Translations under genes and position numbers: made by a program
NCBI GenBank assembly: GCA_028684345.1
Contig: JAQUGB010000023.1
Location: forward strand, 1-15,671
From: Tepidiphilus sp.
Lineage (GTDB): Bacteria > Pseudomonadota > Gammaproteobacteria > Burkholderiales > Rhodocyclaceae
Length of the DNA: 15,671 nt
Direction of reading: 5' to 3'
The notes under the pieces: generated by a model
What the model saw: only the letters and a program-made list of their open reading frames with translations
Database searches by the model: none
Told to the model about the DNA's origin: nothing
Part shown: one piece after another, positions 7,414 through 14,016 of the stretch
Position numbering within the stretch: position 1 is the first letter of the stretch
How the letters are laid out: every line of letters starts with the position of its first letter

Positions 7414-8345
7414 GGCACCGGCACCGTGGAGAGAATTCGCAGGGCCGTGTTCGTGCAGGCTTCGCGTTCGCCACTGCGCAGCACCAGGCGATGGGCTGTG
7501 GCGGCGACGAACACGGCTTGCACGTCTTCGGGCAAGACGAAGTCTCGGCCCGCGAGGAAGGCATGGGCACGGGCCGCGGCGAGCAGGGCAAGTCCCCCGC
7601 GGGGGCTCAAGCCTAGCCTTACGCCCGGATGCGTGCGCGTTTCCTGCACGAGCGCGAGGACGTAGTCGAGCAGGGGTGGGCGCACCGTCAGGGAACGCAC
7701 TGCGGCTTGCCAGGCGCGCAGCTCGGCGGCATCGGCCAGAGGGCTCAGGGTGGTCAAGGCCGCGGTGCCGCCTTCTCCGGCAAGCAGGCGCTTTTCCACC
7801 TCGGTCGGCGGATAGCCGATTTCCAGGCGCAGCAGGAAGCGATCCAGCTCGCTCTCCGGCAAGGGATAGGTGCCTACTTGCTCCAGAGGGTTCTGCGTGG
7901 CGATGACGCAAAACGGATCGGGTAGGGTGTGTGTGACCCCGTCGACGGTCACCTGGCGCTCGGCCATCGCTTCGAGCAGGGCGCTCTGCGTCTTGGGCGA
8001 GGCGCGGTTGAGCTCGTCGGCGAGCAGTACTTGATGAAAGATCGGTCCCGGCACGAAACGCAGCTCGCGCCCGACTTCGTCGAAGACCGAAAGACCGAGC
8101 AAGTCGGAAGGCAGGAGGTCGTTCGTGCCCTGGACGCGTCCGAAGTCGAGCCCGAAGACGCGGGCGAGCGCCTGGGCCAGAGTCGTCTTGCCGACGCCGG
8201 GCAGGTCTTCGAGGAGGAGATGCCCGCCGGCGAGCAGTCCGGCGAGCGCCAGGCGAATCGTTTTCTCTTTTCCCAGGAGCACGGATTCCAGGGCGCGACG
8301 GATCGTACGAAGACGTTCGTGGAGCGGAGTGGTCGAGGGGCTCAT
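7410..8345 (-). CDS. MoxR-family AAA+ ATPase
   Basis: A 311-residue cytoplasmic AAA+ chaperone-like ATPase of the MoxR class, first gene of the three-gene leftward operon. Walker A is LPGVGKTT at about 48-55, Walker B is LLADELNRA at about 107-115, sensor 1 is ATQNP at 149-153, and an LDRF arginine motif lies at 167-170. A C-terminal lid domain contains GLSPRGGLAL. Length and motif spacing are normal for MoxR. Family members are thought to remodel or activate partner proteins, often VWA/DUF58 proteins coded beside them, as here. No Shine-Dalgarno sequence precedes the ATG, and no earlier standard start codon is in frame, so translation may begin from a short or weak leader. Confidence in the family is high; the client is unknown. 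Confidence 0.93.
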   Translation of the reverse strand: MSPSTTPLHERLRTIRRALESVLLGKEKTIRLALAGLLAGGHLLLEDLPGVGKTTLAQALARVFGLDFGRVQGTNDLLPSDLLGLSVFDEVGRELRFVPGPIFHQVLLADELNRASPKTQSALLEAMAERQVTVDGVTHTLPDPFCVIATQNPLEQVGTYPLPESELDRFLLRLEIGYPPTEVEKRLLAGEGGTAALTTLSPLADAAELRAWQAAVRSLTVRPPLLDYVLALVQETRTHPGVRLGLSPRGGLALLAAARAHAFLAGRDFVLPEDVQAVFVAATAHRLVLRSGEREACTNTALRILSTVPVP

Positions 8346-8355
8346 CGGAGGGAGA

Positions 8356-8384
8356 TTGCCAGCCGGAGGGAAAGACCCGATAAT
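8356..8384 (+). promoter_or_regulatory. Sigma-70-type promoter for the deacetylase gene
   Basis: TTGCCA at 8356-8361 and GATAAT at 8379-8384 each match the sigma-70 consensus at five of six bases, with an ideal 17-base spacer. Transcription would start near 8391, giving an untranslated leader of about 65 bases before the ATG at 8456. The site lies in the 110-base divergent gap, with its -35 only ten bases from the moxR start codon on the other strand. Confidence 0.55.
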
Positions 8385-8385
8385 A
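8380..8385 (-). promoter_or_regulatory. Possible -10 element for the moxR operon
   Basis: Read on the - strand this is TATTAT, four of six bases matching TATAAT, about 35 bases before the moxR ATG. No recognisable -35 hexamer lies 16-18 bases upstream. It overlaps the -10 of the better rightward promoter on the + strand, so the two could not be occupied at once. Weak call; these bases may simply be the reverse face of the + strand promoter. Confidence 0.2.
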
Positions 8386-8437
8386 GCCGATACGGACGGG
8401 CCAGATGGAGGAGACGGCCCAAGGAGCCCGCCCGCCC

Positions 8438-8446
8438 AAGGAGGGG
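8438..8446 (+). promoter_or_regulatory. Shine-Dalgarno site that sets the deacetylase start
   Basis: AAGGAGGGG lies 9 bases before the ATG at 8456. It favours that start over the in-frame ATG at 8405, which has no comparable site, and over the one at 8462, which is too far away. It overlaps the palindrome GGGGATCCCC (8443-8452) and is the second copy of a 10-base direct repeat, GCCCAAGGAG (8417-8426 and 8434-8443). Confidence 0.7.
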
Positions 8447-8455
8447 ATCCCCACG

Positions 8456-9382
8456 ATGACGATGACCGCCCTGATCACCCATCGCGAGTGCGCCTTGCAC
8501 GAGATGGGCTCTTATCACCCCGAATGTCCCGAGCGGCTGGCGGCGATCCAGGATCGCCTGATCGCCACCGGTCTCGACCAGTATCTCGTCTATTACGATG
8601 CGCCTTTGGCCGAGCGTGAGCACCTCCTGCGGGCGCACACCGCCGAATATCTCGATGCGCTCGCTGCGAGCGCACCAGAAAAGGGTTTGGTTCACCTCGA
8701 CCCGGACACGGCCATGAATCCACACACCCTGCGCGCGGCGTTGCGCGCGGCCGGCGCCGGTGTGCTCGCCGTCGATCTGGTGATGAAGGGGGAAGTGGAG
8801 AACGCTTTTTGCCTCGTGCGTCCGCCTGGTCATCACGCCGAACGCGCCAAGGCCATGGGGTTTTGTTTCTTCAACAACGTGGCGGTGGCAGCCCTGCACG
8901 CGCTGGAAACCCACGGGCTCGAACGCGTGGCCATCGTCGATTTCGACGTGCACCACGGCAATGGCACCGAGGACATCTTCCGCGACGATCCGCGGGTGAT
9001 GATGGTGAGCATCTTCCAGCACCCGTTCTATCCGTATAGCGGCACCGAGGATACGCCTCGGCACATGGTCAACGTTCCGGTGCCGGCGGGAACCCGGGGC
9101 GACGCCTTTCGTCAAATCGTTTGGGACCTTTGGATACCCGCTTTACGCGAACACCAGCCGCAGATGATCTTTATCTCGGCCGGGTTCGATTCTCATTACG
9201 AAGACGATATGGGCAGTCTGGGGTTCGTCGAGAACGATTACGCATGGGTGACGCAGCAACTCGTCGATGTCGCGAAGGAGTGTGGGCATCGGCGCATCGT
9301 CTCGACGCTCGAAGGTGGGTACAATCTATCTTCGCTCGCACGCGCGGCCGTCGCCCACGTCAAGGCGCTCGCGGAAAGCTGA
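8456..9382 (+). CDS. Zinc-dependent deacetylase, HDAC/acetylpolyamine amidohydrolase superfamily
   Basis: A 308-residue arginase/deacetylase-fold enzyme that removes acetyl groups from lysine side chains, polyamines or related amides. The active site is complete: tandem His126-His127 in RPPGHHAE, zinc ligands Asp164 and His166 in DFDVHHGNGT, Asp245 in SAGFDSHYEDD, and the transition-state tyrosine Tyr289 in EGGYN. The HPECPERL motif near residue 21 is typical of bacterial class II-like members. The length is somewhat shorter than acetylpolyamine amidohydrolases (about 340), nearer to the HDAC-like proteins common in proteobacteria. It has no signal peptide and should be cytoplasmic. Its substrate cannot be read from the sequence. 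It diverges from moxR and lies 52 bases before dapA, so some transcripts may continue into dapA. Confidence 0.92.
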   Translation: MTMTALITHRECALHEMGSYHPECPERLAAIQDRLIATGLDQYLVYYDAPLAEREHLLRAHTAEYLDALAASAPEKGLVHLDPDTAMNPHTLRAALRAAGAGVLAVDLVMKGEVENAFCLVRPPGHHAERAKAMGFCFFNNVAVAALHALETHGLERVAIVDFDVHHGNGTEDIFRDDPRVMMVSIFQHPFYPYSGTEDTPRHMVNVPVPAGTRGDAFRQIVWDLWIPALREHQPQMIFISAGFDSHYEDDMGSLGFVENDYAWVTQQLVDVAKECGHRRIVSTLEGGYNLSSLARAAVAHVKALAES

Positions 9383-9392
9383 GTCTCCAACG

Positions 9393-9398
9393 TACAAT
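9393..9398 (+). promoter_or_regulatory. Possible -10 element before dapA
   Basis: TACAAT, matching TATAAT at five of six bases, lies in the 52-base gap before dapA, about 36 bases from its start. No acceptable -35 hexamer or TG extension accompanies it. It may mark an internal promoter for the dapA operon, but could be chance. Confidence 0.2.
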
Positions 9399-9434
9399 AC
9401 AACCTTTGCGCAATTCTTTGCAGGAACCGCTCGC

Positions 9435-10325
9435 ATGAACCGCATCACCGGCTCACTGGTCGCGATCGTCACCCCCATGCACGAAGACGGCAGCCTCGAC
9501 TGGGAGCGATTCAAATCCCTGATCGATTGGCACATCGCCGAAGGGACCGACGCCATCGTCGTGGTCGGCACCACGGGGGAATCGCCCACCGTGTCGTTCG
9601 AGGAACACGTCGAGCTCATTCGTGTGGCCGTGGCGCACGCCGCCGGGCGTATTCCCATCATCGCCGGCACGGGGGCCAATTCCACGAGCGAGGCGATCTA
9701 CCTCGCCCAAGCGGCGCAGGAGGCCGGAGCCACGGCGCATCTCTCGGTCGTGCCGTATTACAACCGTCCGACGCAGGAGGGGCTCTACCGCCATTTTCGT
9801 GCCATCGCGGAAGCGGTGGATCTGCCGATGATCCTCTATAACGTGCCGGGGCGCACCGTGGCCGATCTGGCCAACGACACGACCTTGCGCCTGGCGCAGA
9901 TTCCCAACATCGTCGGCATCAAGGATGCCACCGCCAACCTCGATCGTGCGTGCGATCTCATCGACCGGGCGCCCGAGGGGTTCCTCCTCTACTCGGGCGA
10001 CGACATGACGGCGATGGCGTTCATGCTGCTTGGCGGCGACGGCACGATTTCGGTCACTGCCAACGTCGCCCCCCGCTTGATGCACGAGATGTGCACGGCG
10101 GCGGTGGCGGGCGACGCCGCGCGGGCACGCGAGTGCAACCGCCGCCTGGTCGGCCTGCACCGCGACCTCTTCTGCGAGGCCAATCCCATTCCGGTGAAAT
10201 GGGCGCTGGCGCGCATGGGTCGGATCGCCGATGGCATCCGTTTACCTCTCACCACGCTCTCGCCGGATTACCACGACCGCGTCCGCGCCGCCCTGGCGCG
10301 CGCTGGCATTACTCTCTCGCTTTGA
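9435..10325 (+). CDS. dapA: DapA, 4-hydroxy-tetrahydrodipicolinate synthase
   Basis: A 296-residue cytoplasmic class I aldolase-type enzyme condensing pyruvate with aspartate semialdehyde, the first committed step to diaminopimelate and lysine. Residues align with the E. coli enzyme at a constant offset of two: the Thr46-Thr47 pair in VVGTTGESP, Tyr108-Tyr109 and Arg140, the active-site Tyr135 in ILYNVPGRT, and the Schiff-base Lys163 in GIKDAT. AGGAA at 9422-9426 lies 8 bases before the ATG. The open frame extends further upstream, but that part has no family similarity and runs through the end of the deacetylase gene. It heads a run of five closely spaced rightward genes; dapA followed by bamC is a known proteobacterial pairing. 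Confidence 0.97.
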   Translation: MNRITGSLVAIVTPMHEDGSLDWERFKSLIDWHIAEGTDAIVVVGTTGESPTVSFEEHVELIRVAVAHAAGRIPIIAGTGANSTSEAIYLAQAAQEAGATAHLSVVPYYNRPTQEGLYRHFRAIAEAVDLPMILYNVPGRTVADLANDTTLRLAQIPNIVGIKDATANLDRACDLIDRAPEGFLLYSGDDMTAMAFMLLGGDGTISVTANVAPRLMHEMCTAAVAGDAARARECNRRLVGLHRDLFCEANPIPVKWALARMGRIADGIRLPLTTLSPDYHDRVRAALARAGITLSL

Positions 10326-10342
10326 ATTCTGGAAACGACTGC

Positions 10343-11485
10343 ATGAAGCCTTTCTTCTCACGCGAACTGGCCGGCTCGCTCGCGGCGCTGGCGGCCGTCG
10401 GCGTGCTCTCCGGTTGCAGCAGCAATGAGCTGCTCCAAGGCAAAAAAATCGATTACCGCAGTGAGCAGAAGGTGGCACCGCTCGAGGTGCCGCCCGATCT
10501 TGTCTCTCCGGCCAAGGAAGACCGTTTCGTCGTGCCGACCACGGCGGGAAAGGGGGGGGCCACGTTCTCGGCCTACGTCGCCGAGCGCAACGCGCCCAAG
10601 GACGCCTCGCAGCGCGAGGTGCTGGTCGAACCTCAGGCGGGCATGCGCATTGAGCGCGCCGGCACGCAGCGCTGGCTCGTGGTCGAGGGCACGCCCGATG
10701 CACTTTGGCCGAAACTGCGGGATTTCTGGCTCACGATGGGCTTTTCGCTGGCGGTCGATCGACCCGACATCGGCGTGCTCGAGACCGATTGGGCGGAGAA
10801 CCGCGCGAAAATCCCCCAAGACTTCATCCGCAATACGCTCGGCAAGCTCATCGACAGCCTCTATTCCACGCCCGAGCGCGACAAATTCCGCATGCGCATC
10901 GAACCGGGCAAGAAGCCGGGTGAGATCGAGATCTACATCTCGCATCGCGGCATGCAGGAGATTTACCCGACCGAGGCCAAAGACCGTACCATCTGGCAAC
11001 CGCGTCCGCCCGATCCCGATCTGGAGGCCGAGATGTTGCGCCGCCTCATGGTCTACCTCGGAGTCAAGGAAGAGCAGGCGCAGCAGATGCTGGCGCAAGC
11101 TCGGCCCAACCTGCGCGCGCGGCTCGAAACCGATGGCAATGTCGCCCGCCTCGTCGTCGACGATAACTTCGACCGGGCATGGCGACGCACGGGGCTGGCG
11201 CTGGATCGGATCGGCTTCACGGTCGAAGACCGCGATCCGGCGGAGGGTATCTACACCGTGCGCTATCTCGATCCGGACTTCGATAGCGGCCAGAGCGGTG
11301 GCTGGCTATCGCGTCTGGCCTTTTGGCGAGGCAGCGACAAGCCGCAGCAGAATACCCAGTATCGGGTGAGCGTTTCCGGGCAGGGGGACAAGTCCGTGGT
11401 CCAGGTGCTGACTCTGGACAGCCAGCCCGATACCTCGAAGACGGCCAAGCAGATCCTCGAACTGCTTTACGAAGAACTGCAGTAG
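10343..11485 (+). CDS. bamC: BamC, outer-membrane assembly lipoprotein
   Basis: A 380-residue lipoprotein of the BAM complex, which inserts beta-barrel proteins into the outer membrane. The signal peptide ends in the lipobox LSGC with Cys25 as the lipidated residue. A proline-containing extended segment follows (KIDYRSEQKVAPLEVPPDL, about 35-53), the part that in E. coli packs against BamD. Two helix-grip domains make up the rest, roughly 100-220 and 255-375, the second introduced by VARLVVDDNFDRAWRRTGLAL. GGAAA at 10331-10335 serves as ribosome site. It lies 17 bases after dapA, matching the dapA-bamC (nlpB) order in E. coli. It is a little longer than E. coli BamC (344), as is common in other proteobacteria. 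Confidence 0.9.
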   Translation: MKPFFSRELAGSLAALAAVGVLSGCSSNELLQGKKIDYRSEQKVAPLEVPPDLVSPAKEDRFVVPTTAGKGGATFSAYVAERNAPKDASQREVLVEPQAGMRIERAGTQRWLVVEGTPDALWPKLRDFWLTMGFSLAVDRPDIGVLETDWAENRAKIPQDFIRNTLGKLIDSLYSTPERDKFRMRIEPGKKPGEIEIYISHRGMQEIYPTEAKDRTIWQPRPPDPDLEAEMLRRLMVYLGVKEEQAQQMLAQARPNLRARLETDGNVARLVVDDNFDRAWRRTGLALDRIGFTVEDRDPAEGIYTVRYLDPDFDSGQSGGWLSRLAFWRGSDKPQQNTQYRVSVSGQGDKSVVQVLTLDSQPDTSKTAKQILELLYEELQ

Positions 11486-11490
11486 GGTCG

Positions 11491-12798
11491 ATGGATCGGG
11501 TCCGCATCGAATCGCTCGACCTCGAGGGCCGCGGCGTGGCGCACGTCGAGGGCAAGGCCGTCTTCATCGAAGGGGCGCTGCCCGGCGAGCTGGTCGAGTT
11601 CACCGTAGTGCGGCGCCGTCCGAGCTACGAGCTGGGGCGGCTCGTGCGGGTGGTTCGTCCCTCCAGCCAGCGCGTCGCGCCGCGCTGTCCGCACTTCGGC
11701 GTGTGCGGCGGCTGCGCCCTGCAGCACTTCGAGCCGGCGGCGCAGGTGGCGGCCAAGCAGCGGGTGCTGGAAGACGCGCTGTGGCACATCGCTCGCGTGC
11801 GTCCCGCCCGGCTGCTCGCGCCGATCCACGGGCCTTACTGGGGCTACCGTAGCCGCGCGCGCATCGGGGTGCGCCTGGTGCCGAAGAAAGGCGGCGTGCT
11901 CGTGGGGTTTCGCGAGCGCAAGAGTAGCTACATCGCCGACATGACGCGCTGCGAGATCCTGCCGCCGCACGTCTCGGCGCTGCTGCCGACGCTACGCACG
12001 CTCATCGGCGAGCTCTCTTGTCCCGACCGCATCCCCCAGCTGGAAGTGGCGGTGGGGGACGACGGGACCACCGTCCTCGTCTTTCGCCATCTGGTGCCGT
12101 TGCTGCCGGTCGATTTGGAGGCACTCCGCGCCTTCGGGGCGCAGCACGGGGTGCAGGTGTGGTTGCAGCCGAAGGGGCCGGATTCGATCGCGCCGCTCTT
12201 CATCGGCGACGGACGCCCTTTGTCCTACCGGCTGCCGGAGTTCCGGCTGACGCTGCGGTTCACGCCCACCGATTTCACCCAGGTGAACGTGGCCGTCAAC
12301 CGCTTGCTGGTGCGCCGTGCGATCGACTTGCTGGAGCCCTGCCCGGGCGAGCGCATCGCCGATTTCTTCTGCGGGCTGGGGAACTTCAGCCTGCCGGTCG
12401 CCCGCCGGGGCGCGCAGGTGCTGGGCATCGAGGGTTCGGAGGCGCTGGTGGCGCGTGCCCTGGAAAACGCGCACACGAACGGCTTGGCCGAACGCTGCCG
12501 GTTCGATGCCGCCAACCTCTTCACCGTCACGCCCGACAGCCTCGCCGCGCTCGGTGCCTTCGACAAGTGGTTGGTGGATCCGCCGCGCGACGGGGCGATC
12601 GAGCTCGTCAAGGCGATCGATCCGGCCCGGGGGCCGCGGCGCATCGTCTATGTCTCGTGCAATCCGGCCACGCTCGCGCGCGACGCGGCGGTGCTGGTGC
12701 ATGAGAAAGGCTATCGGCTGGAATCGGCCGGGGTGGCGAACATGTTCCCGCACACGGCGCACGTCGAGTCGATCGCGCGCTTCGAGCGGGAAGGCTGA
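11491..12798 (+). CDS. rlmD: RlmD, 23S rRNA (uracil-1939-C5)-methyltransferase
   Basis: A 435-residue SAM-dependent enzyme making m5U at position 1939 of 23S rRNA. An N-terminal TRAM domain covers about 1-57. Four cysteines for a 4Fe-4S cluster are visible: Cys66, Cys72 and Cys75 in CPHFGVCGGC, and Cys154 in the TRC motif. The SAM-binding ADFFCGLGNFSLP lies around 290-302 and VDPPRDG at 362-368. The catalytic nucleophile is Cys390 in YVSCNPATLARD, one residue from E. coli Cys389. The start at 11491 is 5 bases after the bamC stop; the open frame continues upstream, but only this ATG gives the family N-terminus. RlmC and TrmA are alternatives, but length, TRAM domain and cysteine spacing favour RlmD. 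It sits apart from rpoS here. Confidence 0.93.
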   Translation: MDRVRIESLDLEGRGVAHVEGKAVFIEGALPGELVEFTVVRRRPSYELGRLVRVVRPSSQRVAPRCPHFGVCGGCALQHFEPAAQVAAKQRVLEDALWHIARVRPARLLAPIHGPYWGYRSRARIGVRLVPKKGGVLVGFRERKSSYIADMTRCEILPPHVSALLPTLRTLIGELSCPDRIPQLEVAVGDDGTTVLVFRHLVPLLPVDLEALRAFGAQHGVQVWLQPKGPDSIAPLFIGDGRPLSYRLPEFRLTLRFTPTDFTQVNVAVNRLLVRRAIDLLEPCPGERIADFFCGLGNFSLPVARRGAQVLGIEGSEALVARALENAHTNGLAERCRFDAANLFTVTPDSLAALGAFDKWLVDPPRDGAIELVKAIDPARGPRRIVYVSCNPATLARDAAVLVHEKGYRLESAGVANMFPHTAHVESIARFEREG

Positions 12799-12807
12799 GG
12801 GCAGGCG

Positions 12808-13200
12808 GTGCAACGGGAGGCGGCGCGGCGCAAGAACGAGGGGGGATGGCGACATGCCTTCGTCGCCTTCGTCTATTCCTGGCGAGGCTTGCGCGCGGCT
12901 TGGTGCCACGAGGTGGCGTTCCGCCAGGAGGTGATCGTCTTTGTGCTCGCTTTGCCGGCGGCCTGGCTTTTGGGCCGCACTTCGTCCGAGCGGGCGTTGC
13001 TGGTTGCCGTGACCTTGGCGGTGCTGGTCGTGGAGTTGCTCAATTCGGCGATCGAAGCGGTGTGTGATCTGGTGCATCCCGAAGCCCATCCGCTGGTGGC
13101 GCGTGCGAAGGATCTGGGAAGCGCCGCCGTGCTGCTGTCGATTGCGTGCGCCGCGCTCGTATGGGGTGGGGTGCTGTGGCTGAGGTTCGTGGGTGGGTGA
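12808..13200 (+). CDS. dgkA: DgkA, diacylglycerol kinase (small integral membrane type)
   Basis: A 130-residue inner-membrane kinase that phosphorylates diacylglycerol to phosphatidate using ATP. The start is GTG at 12808, 9 bases after rlmD; I see no in-frame ATG that would keep the conserved N-terminal region. The active-site residues line up with the E. coli enzyme at a constant offset of seven: Glu35 in the CHEVAFRQE helix, Glu76, Asn79 and Glu83 in VELLNSAIEAV, and Lys101-Asp102 in RAKDLGSAA. Three membrane segments are apparent (about 42-57, 63-84 and 106-126). The N-terminus is about seven residues longer than in E. coli. The undecaprenol-kinase activity of Gram-positive relatives is an alternative, made worth testing by the uppP gene directly downstream. 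Confidence 0.92.
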   Translation: MQREAARRKNEGGWRHAFVAFVYSWRGLRAAWCHEVAFRQEVIVFVLALPAAWLLGRTSSERALLVAVTLAVLVVELLNSAIEAVCDLVHPEAHPLVARAKDLGSAAVLLSIACAALVWGGVLWLRFVGG

Positions 13201-13215
13201 CGGAAAGGGATATCG

Positions 13216-14016
13216 ATGGCGGGGATGACTTTGTGGGAAGCGGCGCTCTTGGGCCTGGTGGAAGGGGCGACGGAATTCTTGCCGGTCTCTTCGACGGGAC
13301 ACCTCATCATCGTGCAGGATCTTCTGGGGCACACGGGCGAAGCGAGCAAAGTCTTCAACGTGGCGATCCAGCTCGGGGCGATTCTGGCCGTGTGCTGGTA
13401 TTACCGCGATCGGATCTTCAGAGTGGCCCGGGGCGTGGGGCATGATCCCGCTGCACGGCGTTTCCTCGTCAATCTTTGCGTCGCTTTTTTGCCTGCGGCG
13501 GTGATCGGGCTCTTGGCGCACAAGGCGATCAAGGCGCATCTCTTCAACCCTCCGATGGTCGCACTCGCGCTGGCGTTGGGGGCGGTGCTCATCTTCGTGG
13601 TGGAGCGATGGCGACCCGCGCCGCGCATCCATCGCGTCGACGACATGCGGATGCGCGATGCATTGAAGGTGGGATTCGCCCAGAGCCTCGCGCTGATCCC
13701 GGGAACCTCGCGTTCGGGAGCGACGATCATCGGGGGAATGGCGTTCGGCCTGTCGCGTCAGGCAGCGACGGAATTCTCGTTCTTCCTGGCGATCCCGACG
13801 ATGTTCGCGGCGGTGATCTATGACGTGGCGAAGAACTGGTCGATGCTCAACGCAGACGATCTCGCTGCGATCGCCGTGGGTTTTGCCGTGGCCTTCGTCT
13901 CGGCCTTGGCGGCGGTGCGCTTCCTGCTCGGATTCATCGCGCGTCACTCGTTCATCGGTTTCGCGTGGTATCGCTTGGCGTTGGCTTGCGTGGTTTGGGT
14001 CTATTTTGCCGCTTGA
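13216..14016 (+). CDS. uppP: UppP (BacA), undecaprenyl-diphosphate phosphatase
   Basis: A 266-residue polytopic inner-membrane enzyme that dephosphorylates undecaprenyl diphosphate, regenerating the lipid carrier for peptidoglycan and other envelope polymers; excess activity gives bacitracin resistance. The first conserved block, EGATEFLPVSSTGH, holds Glu16, Glu20, Ser26 and His29. The second, PGTSRSGAT at 162-170, holds the catalytic Arg166. Hydrophobic segments fill the rest, and the length is normal. GGAAAGGGA at 13202-13210 lies 5 bases before the ATG; a second in-frame ATG at 13225 is a less likely start. It follows dgkA by 15 bases and probably ends the dapA operon. Its last 16 bases overlap the 3' end of the convergent glnD. 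Confidence 0.97.
   Translation: MAGMTLWEAALLGLVEGATEFLPVSSTGHLIIVQDLLGHTGEASKVFNVAIQLGAILAVCWYYRDRIFRVARGVGHDPAARRFLVNLCVAFLPAAVIGLLAHKAIKAHLFNPPMVALALALGAVLIFVVERWRPAPRIHRVDDMRMRDALKVGFAQSLALIPGTSRSGATIIGGMAFGLSRQAATEFSFFLAIPTMFAAVIYDVAKNWSMLNADDLAAIAVGFAVAFVSALAAVRFLLGFIARHSFIGFAWYRLALACVVWVYFAA

Noticed and set aside
9267..9434. A longer upstream start for dapA
   Set aside because: The extra 56 residues overlap the deacetylase gene in another frame and have no counterpart in DapA; the ATG at 9435 has a ribosome site and the conserved N-terminus.
11992..13947. A 651-codon open frame on the - strand across rlmD, dgkA and uppP
   Set aside because: It is antisense to three well-recognised genes, its translation is rich in Arg, His and Gln with no family resemblance, and GC-rich DNA readily gives such open frames.
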